The notes below the pieces were generated by a model, which saw nothing but the letters and a program-made list of their open reading frames with translations, had not been told where the DNA came from and did no database searches. DNA of 10,909 nt from Desulfuromonadaceae bacterium (GTDB lineage Bacteria; Desulfobacterota; Desulfuromonadia; Desulfuromonadales; Geopsychrobacteraceae): NCBI GenBank assembly GCA_016744555.1, contig JADGED010000071.1, forward strand, positions 1 to 10,909. The letters are read 5' to 3'. Made by a program: the position numbers and the translations under genes. How positions within the stretch are numbered: the first letter of the stretch is position 1; every line of letters starts with the position of its first letter. Below are positions 1 to 7,523 of the stretch, one piece after another.

Positions 1-696
1 GTCTTGTATATGCAGGTTATCGACAGTAAAAAATCGGCCTATGGAATTGACAATTACGAGCACGCTGCTGCGCAGTTAGCCCAAACCTCATTGCGAAGCG
101 TTATCGGTAAGATTGAATTGGACAAAACATTTGAGGAACGCGAGACCCTTAACCAACAAATAGTTGCTGCCATTGACGTTGCTGCTATCAACTGGGGAAT
201 TAAAGTTCTGCGCTACGAAATAAAAGATTTAACTCCACCACATACCGTCATGCAGGCAATGGAATCACAGATGAAAGCGGTGCGGGAAAAACGTGCGGCA
301 ATTGCTACTTCCGAGGGTGATCGTGATTCACGGGTCAATCGGGCCAAGGGTTTAAAAGACGAAGCGGTAGCTATTTCAGAAGGTGAAATGATCAAACAAA
401 TAAATGAGGCCAAAGGTAAAGCACAAGAGATTGCCATGCTTGCCAAAGCCACAGCAACTGGAGTTGCAGTAATTGCCGAAGCACTAAACGCCGAGGGCGG
501 CGAGATGGCGGCCAACCTGCGGGTTGCAGAGCAATACGTTGCTGAATTTGGCAAGCTCGCCAAAGAGAGCAATACCATGCTGATCCCGACGAATATGGGT
601 GATATGGCGGGAATGGTTGCTACTGCCATGTCGATTGTGGGGAAAACAAAATCGATGGGAACTACCGGAGATAAATCAGACTTTTCGATTAGCTAA
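1..696 (+). CDS. SPFH/Band 7 (stomatin/paraslipin-like) membrane protein, 3' part only
   Basis: The reading frame is open from the first base, so the gene starts upstream and only its last 231 residues are visible. The visible part begins inside the SPFH (Band 7) domain, with the conserved stretch LDKTFEERETLNQQI followed by GIKVLRYEIKDLTPP. A charged Ala/Glu/Lys-rich segment, probably coiled coil, covers roughly residues 85-150. The C-terminal block around NTMLIPTNMGDMAGM matches the extension typical of the paraslipin/QmcA/stomatin-like-2 branch. These proteins are anchored in the inner membrane by an N-terminal hydrophobic segment, which is not visible here, and form oligomers linked to membrane microdomain organisation and quality control. 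An NfeD-type partner is often adjacent; it would have to lie upstream. The downstream hairpin indicates that the transcript ends here. The family call is secure; the exact cellular role is not. Confidence 0.93.
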   Translation, partial: VLYMQVIDSKKSAYGIDNYEHAAAQLAQTSLRSVIGKIELDKTFEERETLNQQIVAAIDVAAINWGIKVLRYEIKDLTPPHTVMQAMESQMKAVREKRAAIATSEGDRDSRVNRAKGLKDEAVAISEGEMIKQINEAKGKAQEIAMLAKATATGVAVIAEALNAEGGEMAANLRVAEQYVAEFGKLAKESNTMLIPTNMGDMAGMVATAMSIVGKTKSMGTTGDKSDFSIS

Positions 697-717
697 ATAA
701 ACGTAGTTTCAATAATT

Positions 718-756
718 GGGGACAATTCCTCCTACGCAGGGGTTGTCCCCCGTTTT
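718..756 (+). terminator. Rho-independent terminator after the SPFH gene
   Basis: The arms GGGGACAA (718-725) and TTGTCCCC (743-750) are perfectly complementary over 8 bp, with a 17-base loop that could pair a little further inside. The hairpin is followed by CGTTTT, and a second run of six T lies at 765-770. It starts 21 bases after the stop codon of the SPFH gene, where an intrinsic terminator is expected. It should insulate the SPFH transcript from the pump operon downstream. Confidence 0.82.
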
Positions 757-889
757 AATTCCCATTTTTTACCGATAATTTAAGTCAAGATCTTCCTGTA
801 AAATAAATACCTCAATTAAAAACCTGTAAGCCGAATTTCAACCCAAAACAATACAGATCCCACCGAAACAAACAATGAAAAATAAATAG

Positions 890-898
890 TGCTATAAT
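890..898 (+). promoter_or_regulatory. Extended -10 promoter, probably for the efflux operon
   Basis: The sequence TGCTATAAT is an exact match to the extended -10 consensus (TGnTATAAT) for the housekeeping sigma factor. No good -35 hexamer lies 16-18 bases upstream, where the sequence is only A-rich. Extended -10 promoters do not need a strong -35 element. Transcription would start near 905, immediately before the 10-base repeats. This assignment is inferred from the motif and its position; a second promoter closer to 1137 is not excluded. Confidence 0.55.
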
Positions 899-912
899 TT
901 AACTGGCATAAA

Positions 913-952
913 TTTATTTACAATTATTTACATTTATTTACGTCCATTTAGT
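913..952 (+). repeat. Four-unit 10-bp-period repeat (TTTATTTACA-like)
   Basis: Four consecutive imperfect decamers are TTTATTTACA (913-922), ATTATTTACA (923-932), TTTATTTACG (933-942) and TCCATTTAGT (943-952). The first three differ from each other by one or two bases and the fourth is more degenerate. The period is close to one DNA helical turn, so the units present the same face of the helix. They begin just past the expected start site of the extended -10 promoter. This placement would suit an operator for cooperative binding or a bent or easily melted segment, but no binding protein can be named. Confidence 0.6.
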
Positions 953-1124
953 GCACACTGGCTACACGTTATTTCATTATCCATATTCCAATTCGGACAA
1001 ACAGTGATTTTACTGATATCCACGGTGACGACCAAGCAAATCAGTAGTGCAGAAAAACTTAAAGTATTTCACTTCACCTAAAATCTGTGGATTAGGGTAA
1101 AAATTACAAGCATTAACCAATTAA

Positions 1125-1130
1125 GCGGAG
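1125..1130 (+). promoter_or_regulatory. Ribosome binding site that decides the start of the channel gene
   Basis: The sequence GCGGAG at 1125-1130 carries a GGAG core. It directly abuts the ATG at 1131 with no spacer but lies 6 bases before the in-frame ATG at 1137, which is an ideal distance. The start at 1137 is therefore preferred over the longer reading frame that begins two codons earlier. Confidence 0.7.
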
Positions 1131-1136
1131 ATGATA

Positions 1137-2561
1137 ATGCCAGTACGTCGATGGCCCAAAATCGGTCAATTATTTCTTGTTCTACTGCTTCTAACTGTCA
1201 CTGGTTGTACCCTTAAAGCTCCAGTCTCAGAGACTACACTGGTAGAGTTAACAGAATTTTCTACCCGTGGCACTACCCCTTTAACCGAAAGATGGTGGGA
1301 ACAACTAAAAGATCCACACCTTGATGCACTAATTCAAGAAGCTCTGGGTAATAATTTTTCCATTAAAATAGCTTGGGAGCGGTTACTCCAATCTCAAGGG
1401 GCATTGCAACAAACTAGCGCCGCTAGCTACCCAACGTTGACCACAGGTGCCAATGGAGCACGACAACGGCAAGCAACCGACATTTCCACAACCGAAAGTG
1501 ACAACTACTCACTAAATATCAATGCTGGTTACGAAATCGACCTCTGGGGTCGAGTTAAAGCGGCTAAAAATGCTAAAAAACTTGAATTTAATGCGACCAA
1601 AGAGGATCTGCAAGCGGCAGCATTAAGTCTATCTGGAAAAATCGCATCGGCTTGGTACCGGCTACAGGGGCAACACCTATTGCTACAGCTACTCGATCAA
1701 CAGATGCAGGCACGTCAAAAAGCGTTACAAATTGTAGAGCAAAAGTTTCGCTCTGGGGTCAACCTTTACGAAGACCTGCTCCAGCAACAGCAACTGATTG
1801 CAGCAGCAAAAGGGGAGCAACTTGCTGGAGAGATTGAGCTTAAACAATTACAGTTATCACTGGCACTCCTGTTGGGCCGAACTCCTGATACCGCCAACTT
1901 CCCTATGACTGGGTTTTTTCCACCAGAAAAAACACTCCCTGACACAGGATTACCAGCAGAGCTAGTACAGCGACGCCCAGACGTGCGGGCAGCTTTGCTG
2001 CGAGTAAAAGCCGCCGATCAGCAAGTTGCAGCGGCTATTGCCGAACAATTTCCTCGCCTCAGTTTGGCTGCCAATTACTCCACCAGCACTGCCGAAATAA
2101 GTGACCTGTTTTCCAATTGGCTGACCAATCTAGCGGCCAATATAAGTGCTCCTTTGCTGGATGGTGGCTTACGGAAGGCAAATATAGTTGTACAAAAAAG
2201 TGTTGCTCGGCAAGCTCTGTATGCTTATGGCGATGTAGTGCTAAATGCATTTACCGAGGTTGAGAAAGCCCTTAGCGACGAACAAAAATATAACCGCTAT
2301 CAACAAAGCTTAATTGAACAGGCAAAGCTGGCAGAAAAAGTGCGACACAACCTATTAAGCCATTACCGTAAAGGCTCGGTTAGCTACCAACGCGTTCTAA
2401 GCGCTCAAATATCTGAGTTGGAGACTACAGAGCGGTTACTGGACAGCAATTGGCAGCAAATAGAAAACCGCCTCCAACTACTTTTGTCCCTAGCTGGAAG
2501 CTGGCAACTTGAACAACCCACTGCGACTACAGAACAGGATTTCAGCCATGCCTACAAATAA
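1137..2561 (+). CDS. Outer-membrane efflux channel lipoprotein (TolC/OprM, NodT family)
   Basis: This 474-residue protein is the outer-membrane exit duct of the tripartite RND pump. It opens with a positively charged N-terminus, a hydrophobic stretch and the lipobox LTVTGC, so it should be cleaved and lipidated at Cys24. Thr-Leu follow the Cys, with no Asp at +2, which fits sorting to the outer membrane. Two OEP repeats follow, at roughly residues 55-245 and 265-465. Family landmarks are YEIDLWGR (132-139), LPAELVQRRPDVRAA (272-286) leading into a FPRLSL motif, and PLLDGG (339-344). Size and layout match full-length OprM-type proteins. It is first in the operon, although in mexAB-oprM-like loci the channel gene is usually last. 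Its end overlaps the adaptor gene by 14 bases. The family is secure; the partner pump is inferred from the operon. Confidence 0.93.
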   Translation: MPVRRWPKIGQLFLVLLLLTVTGCTLKAPVSETTLVELTEFSTRGTTPLTERWWEQLKDPHLDALIQEALGNNFSIKIAWERLLQSQGALQQTSAASYPTLTTGANGARQRQATDISTTESDNYSLNINAGYEIDLWGRVKAAKNAKKLEFNATKEDLQAAALSLSGKIASAWYRLQGQHLLLQLLDQQMQARQKALQIVEQKFRSGVNLYEDLLQQQQLIAAAKGEQLAGEIELKQLQLSLALLLGRTPDTANFPMTGFFPPEKTLPDTGLPAELVQRRPDVRAALLRVKAADQQVAAAIAEQFPRLSLAANYSTSTAEISDLFSNWLTNLAANISAPLLDGGLRKANIVVQKSVARQALYAYGDVVLNAFTEVEKALSDEQKYNRYQQSLIEQAKLAEKVRHNLLSHYRKGSVSYQRVLSAQISELETTERLLDSNWQQIENRLQLLLSLAGSWQLEQPTATTEQDFSHAYK

Positions 2562-3837
2562 TCTGTCCCCAGAACAGCAGCAGCCCGAGGTACCTCAACA
2601 ACTAAGCGGAAAACAGAAATCAATCCGCCTAATCATCGCCATTACCATTGTTGCCATTGCTGGGTACGCCGCCTTCATAATGTTCCAAAGCGCCCCCAAA
2701 GCAAAAAGAAAACCGCATGCTATTCAGGCAACGCTGGTGGAGAGCCAACCGATAGTACTGGCGCAAGGTGGAGTAGTTATTGACACCATGGGAACGATAC
2801 TCGCTCGAAAATCCATTAATCTGACCTCGGAAGTAGCGGGTAAAATCGTTGCGATTAGCGAGCACTTTGAGCCCGGCAGCAAAATAAACAAAGGGGATTT
2901 AATTGCCCAGATTGATCCTGCCGATTACCGTTTAAGAGTGCTGCAAGCGGAGAGTTCAGTCGCCAACATTCGTGCGAATCTCAAAATTGAACGGGGGCAA
3001 CAGCTTATCGCTGAGCAAGAGTTTGCACTGCTAGAGGGGTCAGTTACCGCAGAAGAGCGTGCATTGATGCTCCGCAAAGCACAAAAAGAAGTGTTGGAGG
3101 CATCACTTGCTAATGCCGAAGCAGTATTAGAGCAAGCGCAACTCAACCTGCAACGAACTGAGATCAAAGCCCCTTTCAACGGGATGATCCTGACAACCAC
3201 AGTCAACGTTGGTTCGCTAGTAACCAGCGGAACAACCATGGCCCAAATAGTAGGTAGTGATGCCGCTTGGGTAGAAGTAACGGTCCCATACGCAAAGCTA
3301 CAACAAATTAAGATTGGTGATAATAACCCACCCGGTTCTACCGCCATCATCAACAGCGCTACCTGGAGCAGCGAAGAAGAGCGCCAAGGACTAGTTCTGC
3401 GGCTGCTACCAGATATTGAGGCGCAAGGACTAATGGCACGACTGTTGGTAGAGATCAAAGATCCTTTTACGACAACAGCCAACAAACCCCGCCTGATGTT
3501 AGGCGACTATGTCCATGTTGCTATTACTGGAGAACCATTTCCTAATAGCATCCTTCTCGACCGGCGCTATCTACGTAATGGAAATTCGGTATGGCTAATG
3601 GACAGCAGCAACCAACTGGAAATTCGCCCCATAACCATCGCTTGGCACAATAAAAATAGCGTGTTGATAAAAGCTGGGCTTGAGGTTGGCGAGCAGATTA
3701 TCACCAGTAATATTGCCGCACCGGTTGACGGAATGGCACTACGTACGGACACAGAAAAGTTACCAAATACTGACAATGTGCAGAGTAAAAAGCTAGAGAA
3801 CCAACAGCCTAGCAAGGGAAAAAAGACCAATGGATAA
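2548..3837 (+). CDS. RND efflux periplasmic adaptor (membrane fusion protein)
   Basis: This 429-residue adaptor would bridge the inner-membrane pump and the outer-membrane channel. An uncleaved hydrophobic anchor lies at about residues 26-46, after a polar Gln/Pro-rich N-terminus; there is no lipobox. Domains follow in the usual hairpin order. The first lipoyl half (about 76-125) includes INLTSEVAGKIVAI, and an alpha-helical hairpin rich in Ala/Glu/Gln spans about 126-204. The second lipoyl half (about 205-237) includes IKAPFNGMIL, followed by a beta-barrel (about 238-328) and a membrane-proximal domain (about 329-400). The last 30 residues are a Lys/Asn/Gln-rich tail. The ATG at 2548 is chosen because AGGA at 2536-2539 is well spaced from it; a TTG 13 codons upstream lacks this support. 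The gene overlaps the channel gene by 14 bases and the pump gene by 8, implying coupled translation. Confidence 0.93.
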   Translation: MPTNNLSPEQQQPEVPQQLSGKQKSIRLIIAITIVAIAGYAAFIMFQSAPKAKRKPHAIQATLVESQPIVLAQGGVVIDTMGTILARKSINLTSEVAGKIVAISEHFEPGSKINKGDLIAQIDPADYRLRVLQAESSVANIRANLKIERGQQLIAEQEFALLEGSVTAEERALMLRKAQKEVLEASLANAEAVLEQAQLNLQRTEIKAPFNGMILTTTVNVGSLVTSGTTMAQIVGSDAAWVEVTVPYAKLQQIKIGDNNPPGSTAIINSATWSSEEERQGLVLRLLPDIEAQGLMARLLVEIKDPFTTTANKPRLMLGDYVHVAITGEPFPNSILLDRRYLRNGNSVWLMDSSNQLEIRPITIAWHNKNSVLIKAGLEVGEQIITSNIAAPVDGMALRTDTEKLPNTDNVQSKKLENQQPSKGKKTNG

Positions 3838-6800
3838 GCAATTGCCATCAACAGCTACCGGCCCAATCGCTTGGATGGTGCATAATCGGGTCACCGCCAA
3901 CCTGCTCATGCTAGTACTCCTTTTAGGTGGACTGTTCATGACCACGCAAATCAAGCAGGAGGTGTTCCCTAGCTTCACCCTCGACTATATCAACATCAGT
4001 GTCGCCTACCCCGGTTCTGGTCCGGAAGAGGTGGAACGGGGGATTGTCCTCGCCGTGGAAGAGGCAATCCAAAACGTCGATGGGATTGCCGAGATAACTT
4101 CCCGCGCAGCAGAAAGCTCTGGAGTGATAAGTGCTGAGTTGGAAGCTGAAGCTGATCGACAAGAGGTTTATCAAGATATAAAGCAGGAAGTTGATCGGAT
4201 TACTACTTTCCCTGATGATGCCGAAGAGCCGGTTGTATCACTAGTTTCCCGGCGCCGCCAAGTATTGTCAGTTGCATTATTTGGTGACATTCCCGAATGG
4301 TCATTGCGAGAAACTGCAGAAGTTGTCCGCGACCGCCTGCTAGAAAATGACAACATTGCTCATGTCGAATTACGTGGTGACCGTGACTTTGAGATCAAAG
4401 TCAACATTTCACAAGACAACTTACGTCGTTATGACTTAACTCTGTCAAAAGTGGCCAACATTATCGCCAATTCTGCCGTAGAACTACCCGGCGGATCCAT
4501 TGAAACTTCTGGCGGTGACATCCTCCTGCGCTTCCGCGATCAACGCGATTGGGCCGCCGAGTTTGCCAGCCTCCCCCTCATCCAAACCGCCCAAGGTGGA
4601 AGCTTATCCATAGAGGATATAGCAACAATCAGCGAAGGGTTCGAAGACTCGAACGTTATCAGTTCCTACAATGGCAAACGTGCCATCGGGTTAGATGTTT
4701 ACCGGATAGGTGATCAAACCCCGATCCAGGTATCCAATGCGGTAAAAGCTGAGATGACAACCATGGAGGCGAACCTCACCCACGGGGTCACGTGGAAAAT
4801 CAACAAAGACCGCTCTGACTACTATCGCCAGCGGCTGGAACTATTACTAAAAAATGCCTTTATGGGACTGGGTCTGGTGTTGGTACTACTTGGTGTATTT
4901 TTGGAGATGCGTCTGGCTTTTTGGGTAACCATGGGGATTCCAGTCTCCTTTCTCGGCGGCTTATTATTTTTGCCGGGAGCCGATATTTCCATCAATATGA
5001 TCTCCATGTTTGCCTTTATAGTGGCCCTCGGTATCGTCGTTGATGATGCTATCGTTGCCGGAGAAAATATCTACGAATATCGCCAAAGCGGAATGTCACA
5101 AGTGGATGCTGCAATTCAAGGAGCCAAAGACGTTGCCGTCCCCATAAGCTTTAGTATATTAACCAACATTGTTGCTTTCATGCCACTGATGTTTGTCCCT
5201 GGTGTTATGGGGAAGATATGGCGAGTTATCCCCGTTGTTGTCGTTACCGTTTTTATTATCTCGTGGGTAGAGTCACTGTTTATACTCCCCGCCCACCTTG
5301 CCCATACAAGTAGCAGCCCCACTACCAGTTTTGGTGGTCGCTTACGCCACTATCAGCAACGTTTTAGCCAAAGTTTTTCCCGCTTTGTCAAAAATGTTTA
5401 CGGCCCAGCCTTAAACCTATGTCTACGCTGGCGAGTTATTACCCTTGCCATTGGCGTCGCTGTCCTGATCTTGGTTCTCTCCTATGTCGGTAGTGGCAGA
5501 ATTGGAATGATTCTGATGCCACGGGTGGAATCTGATCGAGCGGTAGTTACCGCAGAGCTGCCGATTGGAAGCCCGGAAGCAAAAGCGGTTATGGTTCGTG
5601 ACCAACTGGTAAAGGCGATCTATGCCGTCGCTCAAAACAATGGTGAAGACGATCTGTTAGATGCAGTGTTTGCTTCCATAGCTGAAAACGAAATTGAGAT
5701 TACCGCCTATTTAACCGCACCTGATATTCGGCCACTCTCCACCGGAGAAGTAACAAAATTATGGCGACAAGCGACCGGCAACCTGATTGGGCTGCAAAAA
5801 CTCCGCTTTGAATCGGATCGTGGTGGCCCCGGAGGTGGTGCCGGATTAACGCTAGAATTGAGCCATCGTGATACGGAAGTTCTAGATCGAGCAAGCCAGC
5901 AACTAGCTAGTCAACTGGCAGAAATACCCAACGTTAAAGATATTGACGATGGCTACACACCAGGGAAAAAACAACTCGATTTTCATATCAACCAAATGGG
6001 CCTTAACCTCGGACTAACTAGTGCTGACATTGCCCGCCAGGTACGTAATTCCTTTTACGGCGTCAGCGCCCAGAAACAACAACGGCAAGGCAATGAAGTG
6101 ACGGTACGGGTACGCTTGCCCGAAGAGGAGCGACAAAGCGTAGATGATGTCGAAAACCTGATGATTAAGACCTCGGCGGGAACCTGGGTAGCATTACAAG
6201 AGGTTGCCGATATTGTCAGCGGCCATGCCTACACCACCATCAGCCGCAGAAACGGCAAGCGCACCGTCTCAGTAACTGCAAACGTGACTCCCATCAGCCA
6301 AACTACGCAGGTAAAAAACTTACTTGATTCTGGAATGCTAGAGCAACTTGAGCAAGATTTCCCCGGCCTCTCGACCGGCTATGAAGGTCGCCAGGCCGAT
6401 CTTAAAAACAGTACCGAAAGCCTTTACCGTGGTTTCGGCCTTGCGATGTTGATGATCTACGTCCTCCTTGCTATCCCATTTCGCAGCTACACCCAGCCAC
6501 TGATCGTCATGATTTCTATCCCCTTCGGCATTGTCGGCGCAGTTATCGGCCATATCATCATGGGCTATAGCATCAGCCTAATGAGCATGATGGGGATTGT
6601 TGCCCTCTCGGGAGTTGTGGTTAACGATTCACTAGTGCTCATAGATTACGCCAACCGTAAACATCACGAAGGCTACAATCCATTGGCGGCAATCCGGCTA
6701 GCTGGAGAGCGACGCTTTCGTCCGATCCTGTTAACCACACTGACCACTTTTGGTGGCCTCGCACCGATGATATTAGAAACCTCACGGCAAGCACGGTTCC

Positions 6801-6931
6801 TTATCCCTATGGCCCTTTCACTCGGGTTTGGAATTTTATTTGCGACCGTAATTATATTGGTCATCGTCCCCTGCCTCTACATGATTCTGGAGGACATAAA
6901 GTTGATGTTATCTGGGACACCGAAAGGATAA
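3830..6931 (+). CDS. RND multidrug efflux pump, inner-membrane HAE1-type permease
   Basis: At 1033 residues this is a full-length RND permease, which exports drugs, detergents or lipophilic compounds in exchange for protons. The first transmembrane helix is near residues 15-38, followed by a large periplasmic loop containing VFPSFTLDYINISVAYPGSGPEEVE, here given as VFPSF and YPGSGPEEVE at about residues 45-69. The TM2-TM6 block begins near residue 340, a second periplasmic loop follows, and the last helices end near residue 1020. The proton-relay aspartates are in GIVVDDAIVAGENIYEY (Asp405, Asp406). In the TM10 motif GVVVNDSLVLIDYANR, Asn932 occupies the place of the AcrB lysine 940. AAGGGAA at 3814-3820 is a good ribosome site for the ATG at 3830, which overlaps the adaptor stop. 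A Gly-rich linker (GGPGGGAG) sits in the second loop. No frameshift is seen. Substrates are unknown. Confidence 0.94.
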   Translation: MDKQLPSTATGPIAWMVHNRVTANLLMLVLLLGGLFMTTQIKQEVFPSFTLDYINISVAYPGSGPEEVERGIVLAVEEAIQNVDGIAEITSRAAESSGVISAELEAEADRQEVYQDIKQEVDRITTFPDDAEEPVVSLVSRRRQVLSVALFGDIPEWSLRETAEVVRDRLLENDNIAHVELRGDRDFEIKVNISQDNLRRYDLTLSKVANIIANSAVELPGGSIETSGGDILLRFRDQRDWAAEFASLPLIQTAQGGSLSIEDIATISEGFEDSNVISSYNGKRAIGLDVYRIGDQTPIQVSNAVKAEMTTMEANLTHGVTWKINKDRSDYYRQRLELLLKNAFMGLGLVLVLLGVFLEMRLAFWVTMGIPVSFLGGLLFLPGADISINMISMFAFIVALGIVVDDAIVAGENIYEYRQSGMSQVDAAIQGAKDVAVPISFSILTNIVAFMPLMFVPGVMGKIWRVIPVVVVTVFIISWVESLFILPAHLAHTSSSPTTSFGGRLRHYQQRFSQSFSRFVKNVYGPALNLCLRWRVITLAIGVAVLILVLSYVGSGRIGMILMPRVESDRAVVTAELPIGSPEAKAVMVRDQLVKAIYAVAQNNGEDDLLDAVFASIAENEIEITAYLTAPDIRPLSTGEVTKLWRQATGNLIGLQKLRFESDRGGPGGGAGLTLELSHRDTEVLDRASQQLASQLAEIPNVKDIDDGYTPGKKQLDFHINQMGLNLGLTSADIARQVRNSFYGVSAQKQQRQGNEVTVRVRLPEEERQSVDDVENLMIKTSAGTWVALQEVADIVSGHAYTTISRRNGKRTVSVTANVTPISQTTQVKNLLDSGMLEQLEQDFPGLSTGYEGRQADLKNSTESLYRGFGLAMLMIYVLLAIPFRSYTQPLIVMISIPFGIVGAVIGHIIMGYSISLMSMMGIVALSGVVVNDSLVLIDYANRKHHEGYNPLAAIRLAGERRFRPILLTTLTTFGGLAPMILETSRQARFLIPMALSLGFGILFATVIILVIVPCLYMILEDIKLMLSGTPKG

Positions 6932-7335
6932 AAAAGAGAAGTATCTACCTTCGCTGATTCACCAATCACTCGCCAAAGATCAACAATTGATAAAGTGGAT
7001 AAAGCTATCGCTTGAAAATTATAAAAAATTGGAGCACAACACTTGGCCATAATCGTTGTTTTTTTAACCAGCCACAACGATGCGGTCCCCAGCACCAAAA
7101 GTGGCAATAGGTCCAAACCAACGCTTTTGTGGCTAATTGCAAACAACAGACACAGCAATATGGCAAAAACCCACCACGGTGCCATAATCAAATTTGCAAA
7201 GGTTAGGTTTTTACTACTGCCGTTAAGGTGCAATAAATAGTTTTTCGAAAAATACAGGGAGATTAACAACGACGATAGCAAAATAAGATGGGCACAAGTA
7301 ACGACATGAGGGAGAGGTGTAAATGACACAATCAA
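6877..7335 (-). CDS. Unrecognised multi-pass membrane protein, probably the 3' part of a split gene
   Basis: I do not recognise this family. The frame encodes 152 residues from a TTG at 7335, with three clear hydrophobic segments: about residues 10-30 (VVTCAHLILLSSLLISLYF), 50-67 (APWWVFAILLCLLFAIS) and 74-89 (LDLLPLLVLGTASLW). A soluble C-terminal part follows. The TTG has no ribosome binding site, and an in-frame stop lies only four codons upstream (TAA, 7347-7345). The coding sense seems instead to continue from a well-initiated frame upstream (7336-7429). The 3' end overlaps the end of the pump gene by 55 bases, tail to tail. A weak hairpin (GAAG/CTTC, 6938-6952) followed on the minus strand by a T-run falls inside this overlap zone. 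It may be a frameshifted relic, or a chance frame antisense to a spacer. Existence as a functional gene is uncertain. Confidence 0.4.
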   Translation of the reverse strand: MIVSFTPLPHVVTCAHLILLSSLLISLYFSKNYLLHLNGSSKNLTFANLIMAPWWVFAILLCLLFAISHKSVGLDLLPLLVLGTASLWLVKKTTIMAKCCAPIFYNFQAIALSTLSIVDLWRVIGESAKVDTSLFYPFGVPDNINFMSSRIM

Positions 7336-7429
7336 AATAATATTTTAACGAGCTTGCCAACATTGTGACCGAAAAGCACAGAAAGATGCAGACCCAAAGT
7401 CGGTAGATATCGATACTTACCCTCTTCAT
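7336..7429 (-). pseudogene. Candidate 5' part of the split membrane-protein gene (different frame)
   Basis: An ATG at 7429 opens a frame beginning MKRVSIDIYRLWV and then a hydrophobic helix (VCIFLCFSVTMLASSL). GGGAGG directly precedes the ATG, a strong Shine-Dalgarno sequence but with no spacer. Left alone this frame runs to 7223 and loses its hydrophobic character after about residue 33, ending in Cys/Pro-rich sequence. Removing one base near 7334-7347, where the minus strand has a TTTT run (7337-7334), would join it to the 152-residue frame. The result would be a four-helix membrane protein of about 183 residues. This reading is inference; without a homologue it cannot be told from two unrelated open frames. 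Confidence 0.3.
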
Positions 7430-7523
7430 CCTCCCATTCTAGCAGACAAAACAATTGCAACAAGAAAGCTGCGGGGATTTATACTTTGCGGTAAATAATC
7501 CGGCTTAGACATGAAACCTTAAG
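7430..7523. other. Spacer between the GGDEF-EAL gene and the split ORF
   Basis: The spacer has a -10-like TATAAA on the minus strand (7483-7478), without a convincing -35. Weak dyads lie near the end of the GGDEF-EAL gene: AACCT-N6-AGGTT (7515-7530) and GCTTA-N12-TAAGC (7503-7524), both touching its stop codon. Neither is followed by a T-run, so a real terminator is doubtful and read-through into the split ORF is possible. Confidence 0.3.

Larger units (their letters stand above)
757..1136. other. AT-rich intergenic control region ahead of the pump operon
   Basis: No convincing gene is seen between the SPFH terminator and the first pump gene. The region is rich in A and T. It holds a perfect extended -10 motif (890-898) and a 10-base-period repeat array (913-952). 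A small inverted repeat, CAGT-N6-ACTG, lies at 1002-1015, and the word CCTGTAA occurs twice (795-801 and 823-829). If the promoter at 890-898 is used, the operon has a leader of about 230 bases, which leaves room for post-transcriptional control. No recognisable riboswitch or RNA gene was found by eye. Confidence 0.6.

Noticed and set aside
213..629. 138-codon minus-strand open frame
   Set aside because: It is antisense to the well-supported SPFH coding sequence and shows only Ala/Ser-rich shadow composition.
911..952. CRISPR-like or satellite reading of the repeated decamers
   Set aside because: The units are contiguous, only 10 bases long and have no spacers, so this is not a CRISPR array.
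1004..1081. Small GTG-started frame in the pump leader (25 codons) as a possible leader peptide
   Set aside because: It has only a weak GGA upstream, no run of regulatory codons and no attenuator-like hairpin after it.
1131..1136. Longer start (ATG at 1131) for the channel lipoprotein gene
   Set aside because: The GGAG ribosome site ends at 1130, leaving no spacer for this ATG but an ideal 6 bases for the ATG at 1137.
2925..3485. 186-codon minus-strand open frame
   Set aside because: It lies wholly antisense to the adaptor gene, has Ser/Cys/Arg-rich shadow composition and no recognisable motif.
6623..6625. Asn932 in TM10 taken as an inactivating mutation of the pump
   Set aside because: The gene is otherwise intact and similar Asn-Asp motifs occur in other RND branches, so it is better read as a subfamily trait.
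6938..6952. GAAG/CTTC hairpin as terminator of the pump operon
   Set aside because: The stem is only 4 bp and the T-run is on the minus-strand side, so it is not a convincing terminator for the plus-strand operon.
7043..7240. 65-codon plus-strand frame after the pump gene
   Set aside because: It is polar, low in recognisable features, without a ribosome site, and antisense to the more gene-like hydrophobic frame.
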